11,992 nucleotides of DNA from Phoronis ovalis (lineage: Eukaryota > Phoronida > Phoronidae), in contig JAOXYB010048647.1 in assembly GCA_028565635.1 (NCBI GenBank), positions 1-11,992 on the forward strand, read 5' to 3'. Made by a program: the position numbers and the translations under genes. Position 1 is the first letter of the stretch. Each line of letters begins with the position of its first letter. The notes beneath the pieces were generated by a model that did not search any database, was not told where the DNA came from, and saw nothing but the letters and a program-made list of their open reading frames with translations. Below are positions 1 to 9,291 of this stretch, piece by piece.

Positions 1-70
1 GCCGCATGCGTGGTTGCGTGGGAAAGCAAGGTAATGCGTGAGCCTCACGCCGAATGCGTGAGACTTGGTA
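1..70. repeat. GC-rich short repeat based on ATGCGTGAG, cut by the window edge
   Basis: GCGTG recurs four times in the first 60 bases. AATGCGTGAG occurs at 33-42 and 53-62, a 20-base period. GCGTGAG-C-CTCACGC (36-50) is a perfect odd palindrome. This composition contrasts sharply with the AT-rich DNA that follows. It could be the end of a satellite or a transposon terminus extending to the left. Confidence 0.5.
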
Positions 71-2613
71 GGTCTGCTAATGTCTACCCCTAATAGTGGC
101 AAATATGGGAAACTGCTATCAGAAAGTGTTCTGTAGTTTATAGGTGATGCATGCTATGAAAATGAGGTACAAGTGACTTACTAACTTAACTCATGGTGGT
201 AACTATGTATTGACTATTTCTTACTACAATTTCTATTTTAGATGATATATTGATCATGATACTGTTTTCTTTGGTAAAGTTTGAATAATGTATTGTATAT
301 AAATTCTGCAGTTGTTACATATTACACAGAGGAAATTACTGCCTCATTCAAGAATAGAAAATTTAGGATGTTAAAATAGAGTAGATTATCAACACATGTA
401 AGTTAATTCCAAAAATTGGAGCATTCAGATTGTAATTTTATGTTCAACATTACAAACCCTAGTGCAGGGTAGATAAAAAAGTACCAAAGCCAGTACTTGG
501 AATTCTTACCATTAAGGTAACTTTTAAGTTCAATCAGAACATCCTGACAAGTGCAATAACAATTTACAAAACTAACTTTTTGTTGAAATCATTTCAATCA
601 ACTTTTGCTTCTCTTTTTGCTAATAATGTAATTATCCATCTTTTCTGTTGGAATGACATAAATTTCAGCGAAAAAACTCCCAGCATTACTCTTTATTAAT
701 GTAGCCAAACAATACTGGTAGTAATAAATGCAGCAGACTGTCCTGTTTGTGGTGATGATTATAAGCAAAGATACAGCATTTCTAATCACATGTCTTTAGC
801 AAATCCATTCAATTTTCATAAATCTCTAGTAGCTTGATCATACCAGTCATCAGGAATAGGAAACCCAATCAATTAATAAAGCTCATTTATATTTCAATCA
901 CTCTTAATAGCCCTGCAAGCAGGCTAGCAACAGATGCTCTGAAGTATCCTAAATAGCTCTGCAAATGTTCTGAATAGTGGCTCCCTTTTTAATTGAATCC
1001 TTGTAGAACAATGACACTGTAGTATACAATAGCTCTCTCTCTCTTTAAAACAAATTACAGTAGCATTGTTTTGTTTTTTGTCACGTACATGTATATATAT
1101 ATACATAGGAGTTTTGAGTTTTGTTCCTTTATTTTGATGTATCTACGGTATCGAATTAGCTTATTGATGTTAAGAAGTTGATAGTGTATTTATAGAAGCC
1201 CAATTAAGAAGTTTTAAGAAAAAATGCATGCAATTCTTTTTGGGAATACTATATATTGCCATGTGGTCAACTGTCTTGATGATACTGTACCCTGACCCCT
1301 CTTCCCTGCAGCAAATAAAGAATGGAATTATGACCAAAGCCCTACATCTTTTTTTTAAGTGTTTTTGATTTGGTTGTGTTGTGTTCAAATATTTTTTATT
1401 TCTTTGTTGGTATTATGAATACAGCTAAAACATGTCTTTATTTTGTAGGTCCAAGCAATGAAGGTGTGTATGAAATGTGCTGCTTGTTTGCACTGGAATG
1501 TTTCTGAAATAAACAGACTACCAATCTCATCAGAATCACTACTGTGTATGTAAACATCAAAGCAGAATAAATTGGAAAAAGTTAGTTACAGAGGTAAATT
1601 TTCAAGCAACCTCCAAATTTTTTTTTTCTGGAAATCACAGCACTTGATATTCATTTGTATACATTTGTGCTAATTAGAGAAGTAATCAACTACGGAAGAT
1701 GAGCTCTTGATAACAAGAAACCAAGGAGATTTGAGTAATTGTAACAAAGATGCTTTCAGACTGTAATGGTTCTTTCCTATGATCTAATTCATTTTCCAGT
1801 GAACTTCCGGATGTCAATCAGCTTAGCTTTAGCATAGCATAATTAGATTAGTTTGGCTCAACATTGTTTTACAAGTAAGGGGAGATTCATTGCTGTGAGA
1901 TATTATTAAACTCCAAATGTCATTTATTAAAGAAAATAAATAATTAATAGATCATATTTTCATTTGGTTCGAAGTACTCTTAAATACAGCTTACAGTATA
2001 GCCATATGATTATTTTTCCATTGTAACAAATGTGGTGAAACACCGACAAAGTTAATGTAATAAATACAACACGAATTATTAAGAGAAATGTAGTTTTTAA
2101 AAATATTTATTGACTGAAAATTTATTAATTTTTAGTTTGATCTGGCACCATCTTATTATCATTACATAAAAAGTAAACATCTTGGCCAAATTCGAAAAGT
2201 CACACACTCACTCTGCTACGAAATTCATAATATTTAGAATCTTAACATACCAAAAACATCACAAGGAAGACATTTATTGCAAAACAAGATTTTTTAGTAA
2301 CCTTGTTTGTTTATTGTTTGCAAGTTTTTTCCAAAATGTTAACATGATGTCAGGACCTTGTTGTCATTTGGTAAAACTAGTAAGTATACCTTATTAATTA
2401 TAATTAGGTAATTTTAGAATAACTTGGACATGCTTTTGTGATTCTACCCAAGTCAAAGAATAATTCAAGTATCATTTATTTCCATCATCACTACGGAGAG
2501 CTTTCTGGATATAACTTCAAGTATCATTCACCAGGGAACAGCTTAACATCCAATGAATAGAAAATATCCCCTTTTCTAACAATAAAATAGTAATTGGAAA
2601 GGTTCTTTTTCAG
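71..2613. other. gene-free AT-rich region
   Basis: No secure gene is seen on either strand; the few open frames of 60-72 codons lack homology and have codon use like the background. Simple sequence includes (CT)6 at 1033-1044 and a TA run at 1092-1103 inside the palindrome ATG(TA)6CAT (1089-1106). A 13-bp direct repeat, TTCAAGTATCATT, occurs at 2464-2476 and 2516-2528. Plus-strand splice-acceptor-like sites occur at 1448 and 2133, but neither leads to recognisable protein. Confidence 0.6.
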
Positions 2614-2741
2614 CTTGTGAATCGAGTGCAAGCATTTATAAATAGCAGTTTATCTAATATAGGCATAAGCACAACTGCAACTTGTCATGTTACCACACGT
2701 GGTGCTGTTCGTCCTTCATCCAGATATGGGATGATCACAAG
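2614..2741 (+). other. possible exon (unconfirmed), plus strand
   Basis: The stretch is preceded by TTCTTTTTCAG and ends ACAAG before GTTGGT. One frame is open for 60 codons from 2614 (to a TAA at 2794). It is clearly GC-richer than its surroundings, especially 2680-2770, and includes an E-box-like CACGTG at 2696-2701. I do not recognise the peptide. It could equally be a fragment of a dispersed repeat. Confidence 0.22.
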
Positions 2742-2840
2742 GTTGGTTTCCAGGGCACAGATGGTCATAACACCAAAACATGAGCAGAATTACTAATCAG
2801 TCATCAATTTGTTTTAATTTGGTTGTACTCTTTTTTTCAG

Positions 2841-2916
2841 ATTTGTTGATATAGCAGTTCAAATGCTGACCATTAGCAGAATATCCTGTTTCACAGAAAT
2901 ATGGGACTATTCTTGA
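2841..2916 (+). other. possible exon (unconfirmed), plus strand
   Basis: The stretch lies between a strong acceptor (CTTTTTTTCAG) and a consensus donor (GTGAGT at 2917). Spliced to 2614-2741, the frame runs through AGA-TTT-GTT-GAT and ends at a TGA formed by the last three bases. The other two frames have earlier stops. It is therefore either a terminal coding segment or a non-coding exon. Confidence 0.2.
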
Positions 2917-3870
2917 GTGAGTTTATGTCTGTAATGTACAAAACTTGAGACAACAGTTCGAAAATGTTCTGTTGGGGTCGTTTTAGTTTGTATCTACTAC
3001 AAAGATAACTCCATGGAAATTCAAGTACAATAAACTCAAAATGCGGACTTCCTCAAGTATTTAGAGTAAATATGTAAACTGTATGATCTCTTTTTATGCT
3101 TGTCTTCAAACTACTGCAACATTTTAGAAGCAAACATCCGAAATCAATGTGAAAGTGGTCAATTCTGATTTAATGTATGGTATAGCCTCTAGAATACATT
3201 CAGTAGGAGATTGATGAAAGGACGTGTTATGGAACCGAACCCAAAACTTTAGCTTCCGACGAGTAAACCCAAATGAATCCAATTTTTATGCAAATATGCT
3301 GGTAGTAATCCAAAATTTAAAATATTTGAGCAAACCATATAAGCCAAATTTCAAAATCTTTTCATGGACACATACCAAAATTATCTACTGTAGCATCCAT
3401 TTTTTTTGCTGCAAGCTATGGGTAACAAATTTTTGAATTTCTGAATGGCAGCAATCAAAAAAAAAAAAAAGTATACAATCCGAATCAAAAATTCTTACGA
3501 GTACCCTTTGGAATTGTGTACAAATACAAATTTTAGTATAAAATTCGATTGTTGGAGATAATATAGATATAGCTTGTTTCAATATAAAATTATAATGTCC
3601 TTTATAATTAGAATGGTAAGAAGATAACAGTTCGTAAACTCATATTTGTTTGACTGGCCATAAATAAATATTATATTTGTCGTAAAATTACTTTTTTGAA
3701 AATAATCCAGATTGATTTATTAAGAAATATGTGGGGGAATTAGTTACACGGATTTGATTTCTGTGTTTCCCATTGATCAATGTAAGACATGCCATTCTTA
3801 TTGATTACTTATAAAGCCTAGACATTAACTGGAGAACCTACCACTTAAAAGTATTTTATAATCAATGTCT
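2917..3870. other. gene-free AT-rich region
   Basis: No gene can be supported. It has a run of 14 A at 3457-3470 and a perfect 12-bp palindrome CATTGATCAATG at 3771-3782. The open frames on both strands around 3224-3582 overlap each other and match nothing I recognise. Confidence 0.6.
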
Positions 3871-4281
3871 GGCCTAAGTACACCATAGCATCGTACCGGC
3901 ATACTAATACACGTATTTTTTTCTTTTTTGGGGGGGGTGTGGCATTTTAATTTTAGATGTTTTGTAATGTCAACATCTTGTACTTTCTGACTAAAGCAAT
4001 AAAATTCCAGAGATCATTACATTCTTTTAAAAATCGGAATTTGAATTCGGGCCTGTTTGCCACAGGAATAGTATGATTCATGGGTTGATTTTGTTCTAAC
4101 ACGATTTTCTCACAATCAGTATGGACAAGACTGCATGAAAAATTAATGGTAGTGTATGAAAGAGTGTACGCTCACATTATGAAGAGATAATAGTTCCGGG
4201 AATGTTGGTCTGTTTGATATGTACATGAACGTTACGTTTTTCTATAGAGTTGGATGGGGAGTCTAATGGTGTACTTAGGCC
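3871..4281. mobile_element. MITE-like non-autonomous DNA transposon, 411 bp
   Basis: The two ends are perfect 16-bp inverted repeats: GGCCTAAGTACACCAT at 3871-3886 and its reverse complement at 4266-4281. Both ends are flanked by GTCT (3867-3870 and 4282-4285), a possible 4-bp target-site duplication. The last 99 bp (4183-4281) recur in inverted orientation at 11892-11992 with about ten substitutions and two small indels, and the similarity stops exactly at the terminal repeat. The inside has no coding capacity and includes a T6G8 run (3924-3937). I see no transposase and cannot assign the superfamily; the 4-bp duplication is too short to decide. Confidence 0.72.
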
Positions 4282-6075
4282 GTCTTCAATAGTTAGTCCT
4301 GGCTCCTCCAGTTGCACAGGTTGGAGTTATACTTTGCTTAGCGGCAACAGAATAAAATATTTCTTATAAATTTATGCTCCTAGAAAGTTGTATTATAATA
4401 TATTTGTCGGTTCAGAATACAAATTTCAATGCTAATAACTGTTTTAATTTCCTGGGAATTCGGGATTGAACTGTGTGATTAGTTTTGCTTAGTTTTGCTG
4501 CTGTTGGCAAAAAAGTGCTGTTATGAAGGCTAAGGTGACTAGACTATAAAAGGTTAAAAGTATATAAAAAATTAGATTGTACAAAAGGACAAATACTAGA
4601 ATTAATAGATGTCAAAAATAAAAATAGTTTTCAAGCCAAAAGGTTTTGTCAAAATGTGTGATTGAACAAATAAGTGAAATATGATATGCCAAAAAGAAAG
4701 TAAAAATAGAAAATTGTTTTTATATAGTTTGTTCAGGTTTGATAGATTATTGAGTAATATTATTGAACCCAGTAACCATGGGAGTGATTTCTTCATTATA
4801 GGCTGTGCTGGAAGACACCAGCTATATGATGCTAGGAAGAAGTATTGACTAGTGTATTGATTATCAAATACCAAGGGCTACAAGCAGCTGGTATGGAAGT
4901 GGATGTAATTCATTTAGGTCATTGCTCAATCGACATATACAATTGCACTTAGAAAAGTATCGATTTTGCTGCAGGAACATTTTTCCTGGTGAACGAATAC
5001 TTCAATTTGTAAAGATAAAGTCAAAGCGAGTCCAAAATTGGTTTTCAGTGATAATTGTCCACTGTGCTATAGCAGTTAAGAAACATGCATAATATGTGAT
5101 GGCTGCAAATAAATGTTAGCAATACTCTTTTCGAATGAATGTATATCCTGGCGGTGAAGAAAAAGACTTAATATAGTCAACAGATTTTGTGCGTTGCTCT
5201 GTACTTCCTAGAAAGGTTATAAGGATGTATTTTAGAATGAAACACATGGTGCTTTCTTTTGCCTTCAGTGAGAAGTGAAAGGCAATTTTCTTTATAATTG
5301 AAGTGTATTGTTGGAAAAATGTATAAAAACGTCCGTAGAGATGGTGAACCATCCATACTTTGGGCCTAGGGATATGTGCCTATTACTACTGTTGAGACAT
5401 ACACCTTTTTCAGTACTTATGTACTTCAGTTCCATATTGATAAAATCCTTAAATTTATACACACATGTTAAGTTGTTCTAATTTAATGTAATAGAAATGC
5501 CTCTAGTTATTTAGTTAACTTATTCTTAGTAATAATTACAGAAGGAAGTTTGTATTTATGTGGGTAGATTAGTAGTTTATTTCTTGCATAATTACTTGAA
5601 AAGAAACCTGTATAGTAAATAATATTTTTATTAAAACCAAAGAGATGTGCAGAGTAGTTATACCTTCTCTTAATCTTATTGTTTTGACAATCACAGTTAC
5701 TTAGCATATTTTGTGGATAGCGATACAGTAAAATATGGAGTCGATATTTCCAATTGCTATTCTGAATATCTTGTTAGCTTCTATAACAGTACAAAATACT
5801 TACCGTAATACATGTATACAATCTGCATATAATCAACAATCCATTAGATACTTATACTGGGTAATATTAAAGCAGGATTTTGTTTGAGAGTTGATTGACC
5901 AGGTTTTGTTTCACACAGTTCTCTGTATTTTCCTGATTATAGTGCTGGCTTACCTTTTAAACATACTATTGAGAACAGGCTATATTTTACATAGTAAATA
6001 CTGTACGTTTTAATGTGTTAAATAAAAATATGCGCAATTACGTACATAAAATCTGTGATGACTATGTGACCATGC
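4282..6075. other. gene-free AT-rich region
   Basis: No gene is recognised. There is a 10-bp imperfect tandem AGTTTTGCTT/AGTTTTGCTG at 4481-4500. An acceptor-like TTTCTTCATTATAG at 4788-4801 is followed by 16 open codons and TAG (4850-4852), noted as a weak terminal-exon candidate. Minus-strand open frames at 4602-4874, 5116-5352 and 5507-5707 are Leu/Phe/Tyr-rich, as expected from random AT-rich DNA. Confidence 0.55.
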
Positions 6076-6516
6076 ACTTTGGAAAATTCTGTCATTAGGA
6101 ACAGTTAGACTTCAAGGGGCTTCTTGGTTGTATTTTGGGGTGGGGATGTGCCACTGAGAGTAAAATGTTTGAGGAACTCTATACCAAAAATGTGTAAATT
6201 TAGACTGCGAAATTTCAATGATTTTTAATATTCAAAATAATGTTGTCTATGAGATATTGTACACTAATTTCTATGAAAAGTAGACCAAAAATACATTTCA
6301 AAAGGCATGCACGACTAAATCTTAATAACTATTCTTAAAATATACCACGGGTACAAAAGTTGCCCCAAAATGCGTTGGAAAAGGTACCATTGGCACATCC
6401 CTGTCAGCTCCATACACCAAGAGACCCCCCCTGGTATTGTGAGTGCTTATAATACTACTATGTTATTAAAATACTACTTGTGTCTTTTCAGTTCCCTATG
6501 TAGCACTTTCCAAAGT
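6076..6516. repeat. imperfect fold-back (inverted) repeat, probably an old MITE
   Basis: The best arms are 6116-6153 and 6391-6428, each 38 bp. They share CTTGGT, an equal 14-base gap, then GGGATGTGCCA in inverted orientation. A weaker outer pair, 6076-6102 against 6491-6516, shares ACTTTGGAAA and GGAAC with 12- and 11-base spacers. The right side carries about 55 extra bases between the two arm pairs. The arms are GC-richer than their surroundings. There is no coding capacity and no second copy in the window. Confidence 0.5.
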
Positions 6517-7512
6517 AATACATAACTGTTTAAATCTGATCCAGAATAAACAATGATTGATTTATTGAACAGATGTGCAGAAGCCTTGCAATAACAAGAA
6601 GTAGTGGGGACTCTACACATCTTGTTGTTGAATGTACTCAAATTGTGTTGATTATGTTATGTTATTGGTATATTACTGGATAGCAGTATGACAAAAAGCA
6701 GTCTGGTTAAATATATGAGCATTTGTGCATACCGAAGTCACCATTGTAGCAATTGTATTTATATAACAACATTCTCGAGTCTGATGTATCTGGTGCAATA
6801 TAGCCAAATACAGTGTTCCATAGTGTAAATAGTTCTCTGTATCTCATGAGTTGCTATATGATGATAAAATATTGTAATTTTATGTGTAGAATTTTATGAA
6901 TGTTGTTATTAATGTTATCAGCCTACCTTATACAAATACATGGCTGCCTATTACTTCCTTAGTGTGAGGAACAAATCTAGTGTTCAGCTTCCGAGTGTGT
7001 GCTAGTTATCAGCATAAAACCGGCGCATACATATTATACAAAATTTATGTAAATATTATATACGAGGTCTGTAGTTTTTAGAATCATGCAATGCCAACAT
7101 ATTTAAACCCAGTTCGTGTAAAGGTGCGACTGGTTTGTTTTTTCTCTTTTATATATAACTAATGTATAATATAGTATATATAACAGTCTGGTGCATGGAA
7201 GGTATCATAACTGGTGGTTTTATACACAAGTTTATTTATTTTGTACATTTGTTTTGTTACCAGCTGACTGCAGTGGGTTTTTTGTGTTAATGTGTTTACT
7301 AACTTCAGGTAAAAGTATTAGTCAACAGGAGCTTAAAGCTACTTTTCCAAAAAAAAAAACTTTCTGAATAAGCCATGTAGGATAACGTGAGCTATATCTT
7401 TGGGTGGTTTTTGCTCAAGACAATAGTGTACATTTTCAGTTGGTTTATTCAGATTGGTCATCTTGAAACTCTGTGATGCAGAATTGTTTACTGTTTATAA
7501 GTGGAATAGTGC
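6517..7512. other. gene-free T-rich region
   Basis: No open frame of note. The plus strand is T- and G-leaning and contains two TGTAAATA octamers (6824-6831 and 7048-7055), an AU-rich-element-like TTATTTATT (7232-7240) and an AT-only inverted repeat, TTATATATA/TATATATAA (7149-7157 and 7175-7183). A run of 11 A lies at 7349-7359. Confidence 0.55.
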
Positions 7513-7600
7513 AATGTAAGCACCCATCTTATATAGGGTGTACTGAAACTTACATAACAAATGTAAGCACCCATTATATACAGGGTGCACTGACACCAGT
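7513..7600. repeat. 47-bp tandem duplication, each unit a hairpin
   Basis: AATGTAAGCACCCAT starts at 7513 and again at 7560, and the following 25 or so bases are also similar (AGGGTGYACTGA). Each unit has a CACCC...GGGTG inverted repeat. The second is the better hairpin, GCACCC (7567-7572) with GGGTGC (7583-7588) around a 10-base loop. A further small hairpin, CACTG-ACAC-CAGTG, follows at 7588-7601. The ends resemble transposon termini, but no full element is visible. Confidence 0.6.
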
Positions 7601-7637
7601 GACTCTGGTATTTGTTGCATGCATTGTTACCATTGTC

Positions 7638-7753
7638 CCAATTTCAGATTTTTTTTATCTACAAGGATGCACATCTCAGTGGTGGATCCATAAACCCACC
7701 ACTTATGTCAATCATAAATTTTCTAGTTGGATAAAAAAAAAATCTGACTAGCC
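7638..7753. repeat. nested palindrome / fold-back structure
   Basis: Outer arms are TCAGAT8ATC (7644-7659) and GATA10TCTGA (7730-7747), complementary apart from run length. Beyond them CAATTT (from 7639) and AAATTG recur inverted with a 7-base insertion on the right. Near the centre is an 8-bp GC-rich stem, AGTGGTGG (7678-7685) with CCACCACT (7696-7703), around a 10-base loop. It may be a decayed fold-back element or simply a hairpin-forming region. Confidence 0.45.
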
Positions 7754-8736
7754 AAATTGTTCACCTATTAGAGAGTTCTGTCTCTGTTTCTGCATATTCG
7801 TAACATAGGTAGCTTTTCTCCTGTTTTACAAAGTTGTTCAGCAAGTTGTGATGCAGGTTAGATAGATATATTCGTTTGCCAATTTATTTGAGGCTACTGA
7901 AATCTGTACTGTATGGAAGCTGCATTTTTTTTTGCTTTTGTATAATTTCTCTCTACTGAACACCTACAATCATGTATTAATTTTTTTAGGTACTCATATT
8001 TTAGTGGAATCTCATGTTAGAAGGAATGTTTTATTTTTTAGTTTCACATAGTATTGAATAATTATGTGCATTTAACAAGTCATGTGAGAGGAAGTATGTC
8101 AATTGTGGGGGGGGGGGGTTCTGTTTTTCAAAATTAGTAAATTAACCAAATGTTTTTTCCTTACAGTGTGGGTAAAATGCACTTGGTTGTCTGCATATTT
8201 TAAAAAAAATAAGGTTAAGTATGCTTGATCTTTCAACTACCTAATGTAGTTCCATGACAATGTGATAAGGAAATTAGTGCAATTTTATCCATGTTTAGAG
8301 CTGTAGTTTTACAGCATTCGGTTTGGTACAAGTGTACTTTCTTTGTATCAAAGAATGGGATAAGTATTGCATTTGTTTATTGACTGATGCAAATACTGCA
8401 GTAAAGCTGTGCCTGTTACTTTTATGTTGTTTTTCCCTTAACCATTGTTCACTTGTATTTCTCACTTCATAATAAACCATTGTCAAACATGCATTAGTTG
8501 CCTGTGTCAGTGATTTAAGATGCACTATGTTACATATCGTCGATATGTACTCTGTACCATTCTGCTATCAAACAGCATGGCAATTACATTCGGATCTAAT
8601 GCATGTACATCTTCAATGAAATATGCATGGGTAAATAACACATCACTCTAAACCATAGCTTTGTCTCCAAGAATTTCACCATAATGCTTCATTTGCATGG
8701 TTTGACTATGCTGACATCTGGTAAGAAACAATGTCA
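7754..8736. other. gene-free region between palindrome and MCM9 3' UTR
   Basis: No gene is recognised. It includes a run of 12 G (8107-8118), a plus-strand AATAAA near 8470 and a 19-bp odd palindrome TACATATCG-T-CGATATGTA at 8531-8549. The minus-strand 76-codon frame at 8295-8525 has no recognisable homology. Confidence 0.55.
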
Positions 8737-8742
8737 TTTATT
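8737..8742 (-). terminator. candidate poly(A) signal for MCM9
   Basis: The minus strand reads AATAAA here, about 550 bp downstream of the MCM9 stop. It is the first canonical hexamer found in that direction. Such hexamers are frequent in AT-rich DNA, so this is only a candidate. Confidence 0.35.
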
Positions 8743-9291
8743 AGGCATTCTACAAGGTTTAGCTAATAGGTCGTGATTTTTCTGAAATAATATTGAACTG
8801 TTCAAGGCAAATCACAACTAGTGGACCACAGCTAGCAAAGGCAACAGTGCAACATGGATAAAAATGCTCAATATTATAATATTTACAAAACACTATCAAA
8901 CGTTGAACTCCAGCCTTTTCATTTGTCCTGTACATTGTACTAAGTTTCTATCTAATAAAAAGATTTGGTATAGTCATACAACAAGTATTACAGAAATTAT
9001 TCTATTCACATGTGTACGTCAAAACAAAAATTTAGAAAATGTCTGGAATCCCAATTAGATTCGCATAAAAAGAGCAGCACCAAGGAATTGGATTTATCTG
9101 CTTATAATAGCACAACTTCACGTAGAATAAACATTCAAGGAGAGGCCTTAGAGAACAATAGCAGTTACTTGATCTTAGTCAATACAAGCTAATAATATAC
9201 CAGTAAAACTTGAAAACAATCTCATACACAAATGGTGTACAAAAGACAATTAGTGATGAAGCACCATATACTAAGTCGCATCCAGCCAATA
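8737..9291 (-). other. MCM9: probable MCM9 3' UTR
   Basis: This is the stretch between the MCM9 stop codon and the first AATAAA hexamer seen on the minus strand (TTTATT at 8737-8742 on the plus strand). It is AT-rich and has no conserved coding signal. A 60-codon plus-strand open frame at 9010-9192 has no recognisable homology and is probably chance. The true cleavage site is unknown and could be closer to the stop through a variant hexamer. Confidence 0.4.

Noticed and set aside
2133-2384. Possible plus-strand exon between TTTTTAG (2133) and GTAAGT (2380)
   Set aside because: The frame from the acceptor stops after about 33 codons, well before the donor, and the peptide is unrecognised.
2464-2528. 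13-bp direct repeat TTCAAGTATCATT as a target-site duplication
   Set aside because: The 39 bases between the copies have no terminal repeats or other element features, and 13 bp is short enough for chance or a small duplication.
4602-4874. 90-codon minus-strand hydrophobic open frame
   Set aside because: Phe/Leu/Ile-rich composition is expected from AT-rich DNA, and no family is recognised.
6133-6371. ATTTTGGGG / CCCCAAAAT inverted match (6133-6141 and 6363-6371)
   Set aside because: It is out of order relative to the longer fold-back arms, so it cannot belong to the same hairpin; probably chance.
7473-7751. 92-codon plus-strand open frame
   Set aside because: It runs across the tandem hairpin repeat and the palindrome; the internal similarity of the peptide simply mirrors the DNA repeat.
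9010-9192. 60-codon plus-strand open frame with hydrophilic composition
   Set aside because: It starts inside another overlapping frame, has no recognisable homology and lies in the likely MCM9 3' UTR.
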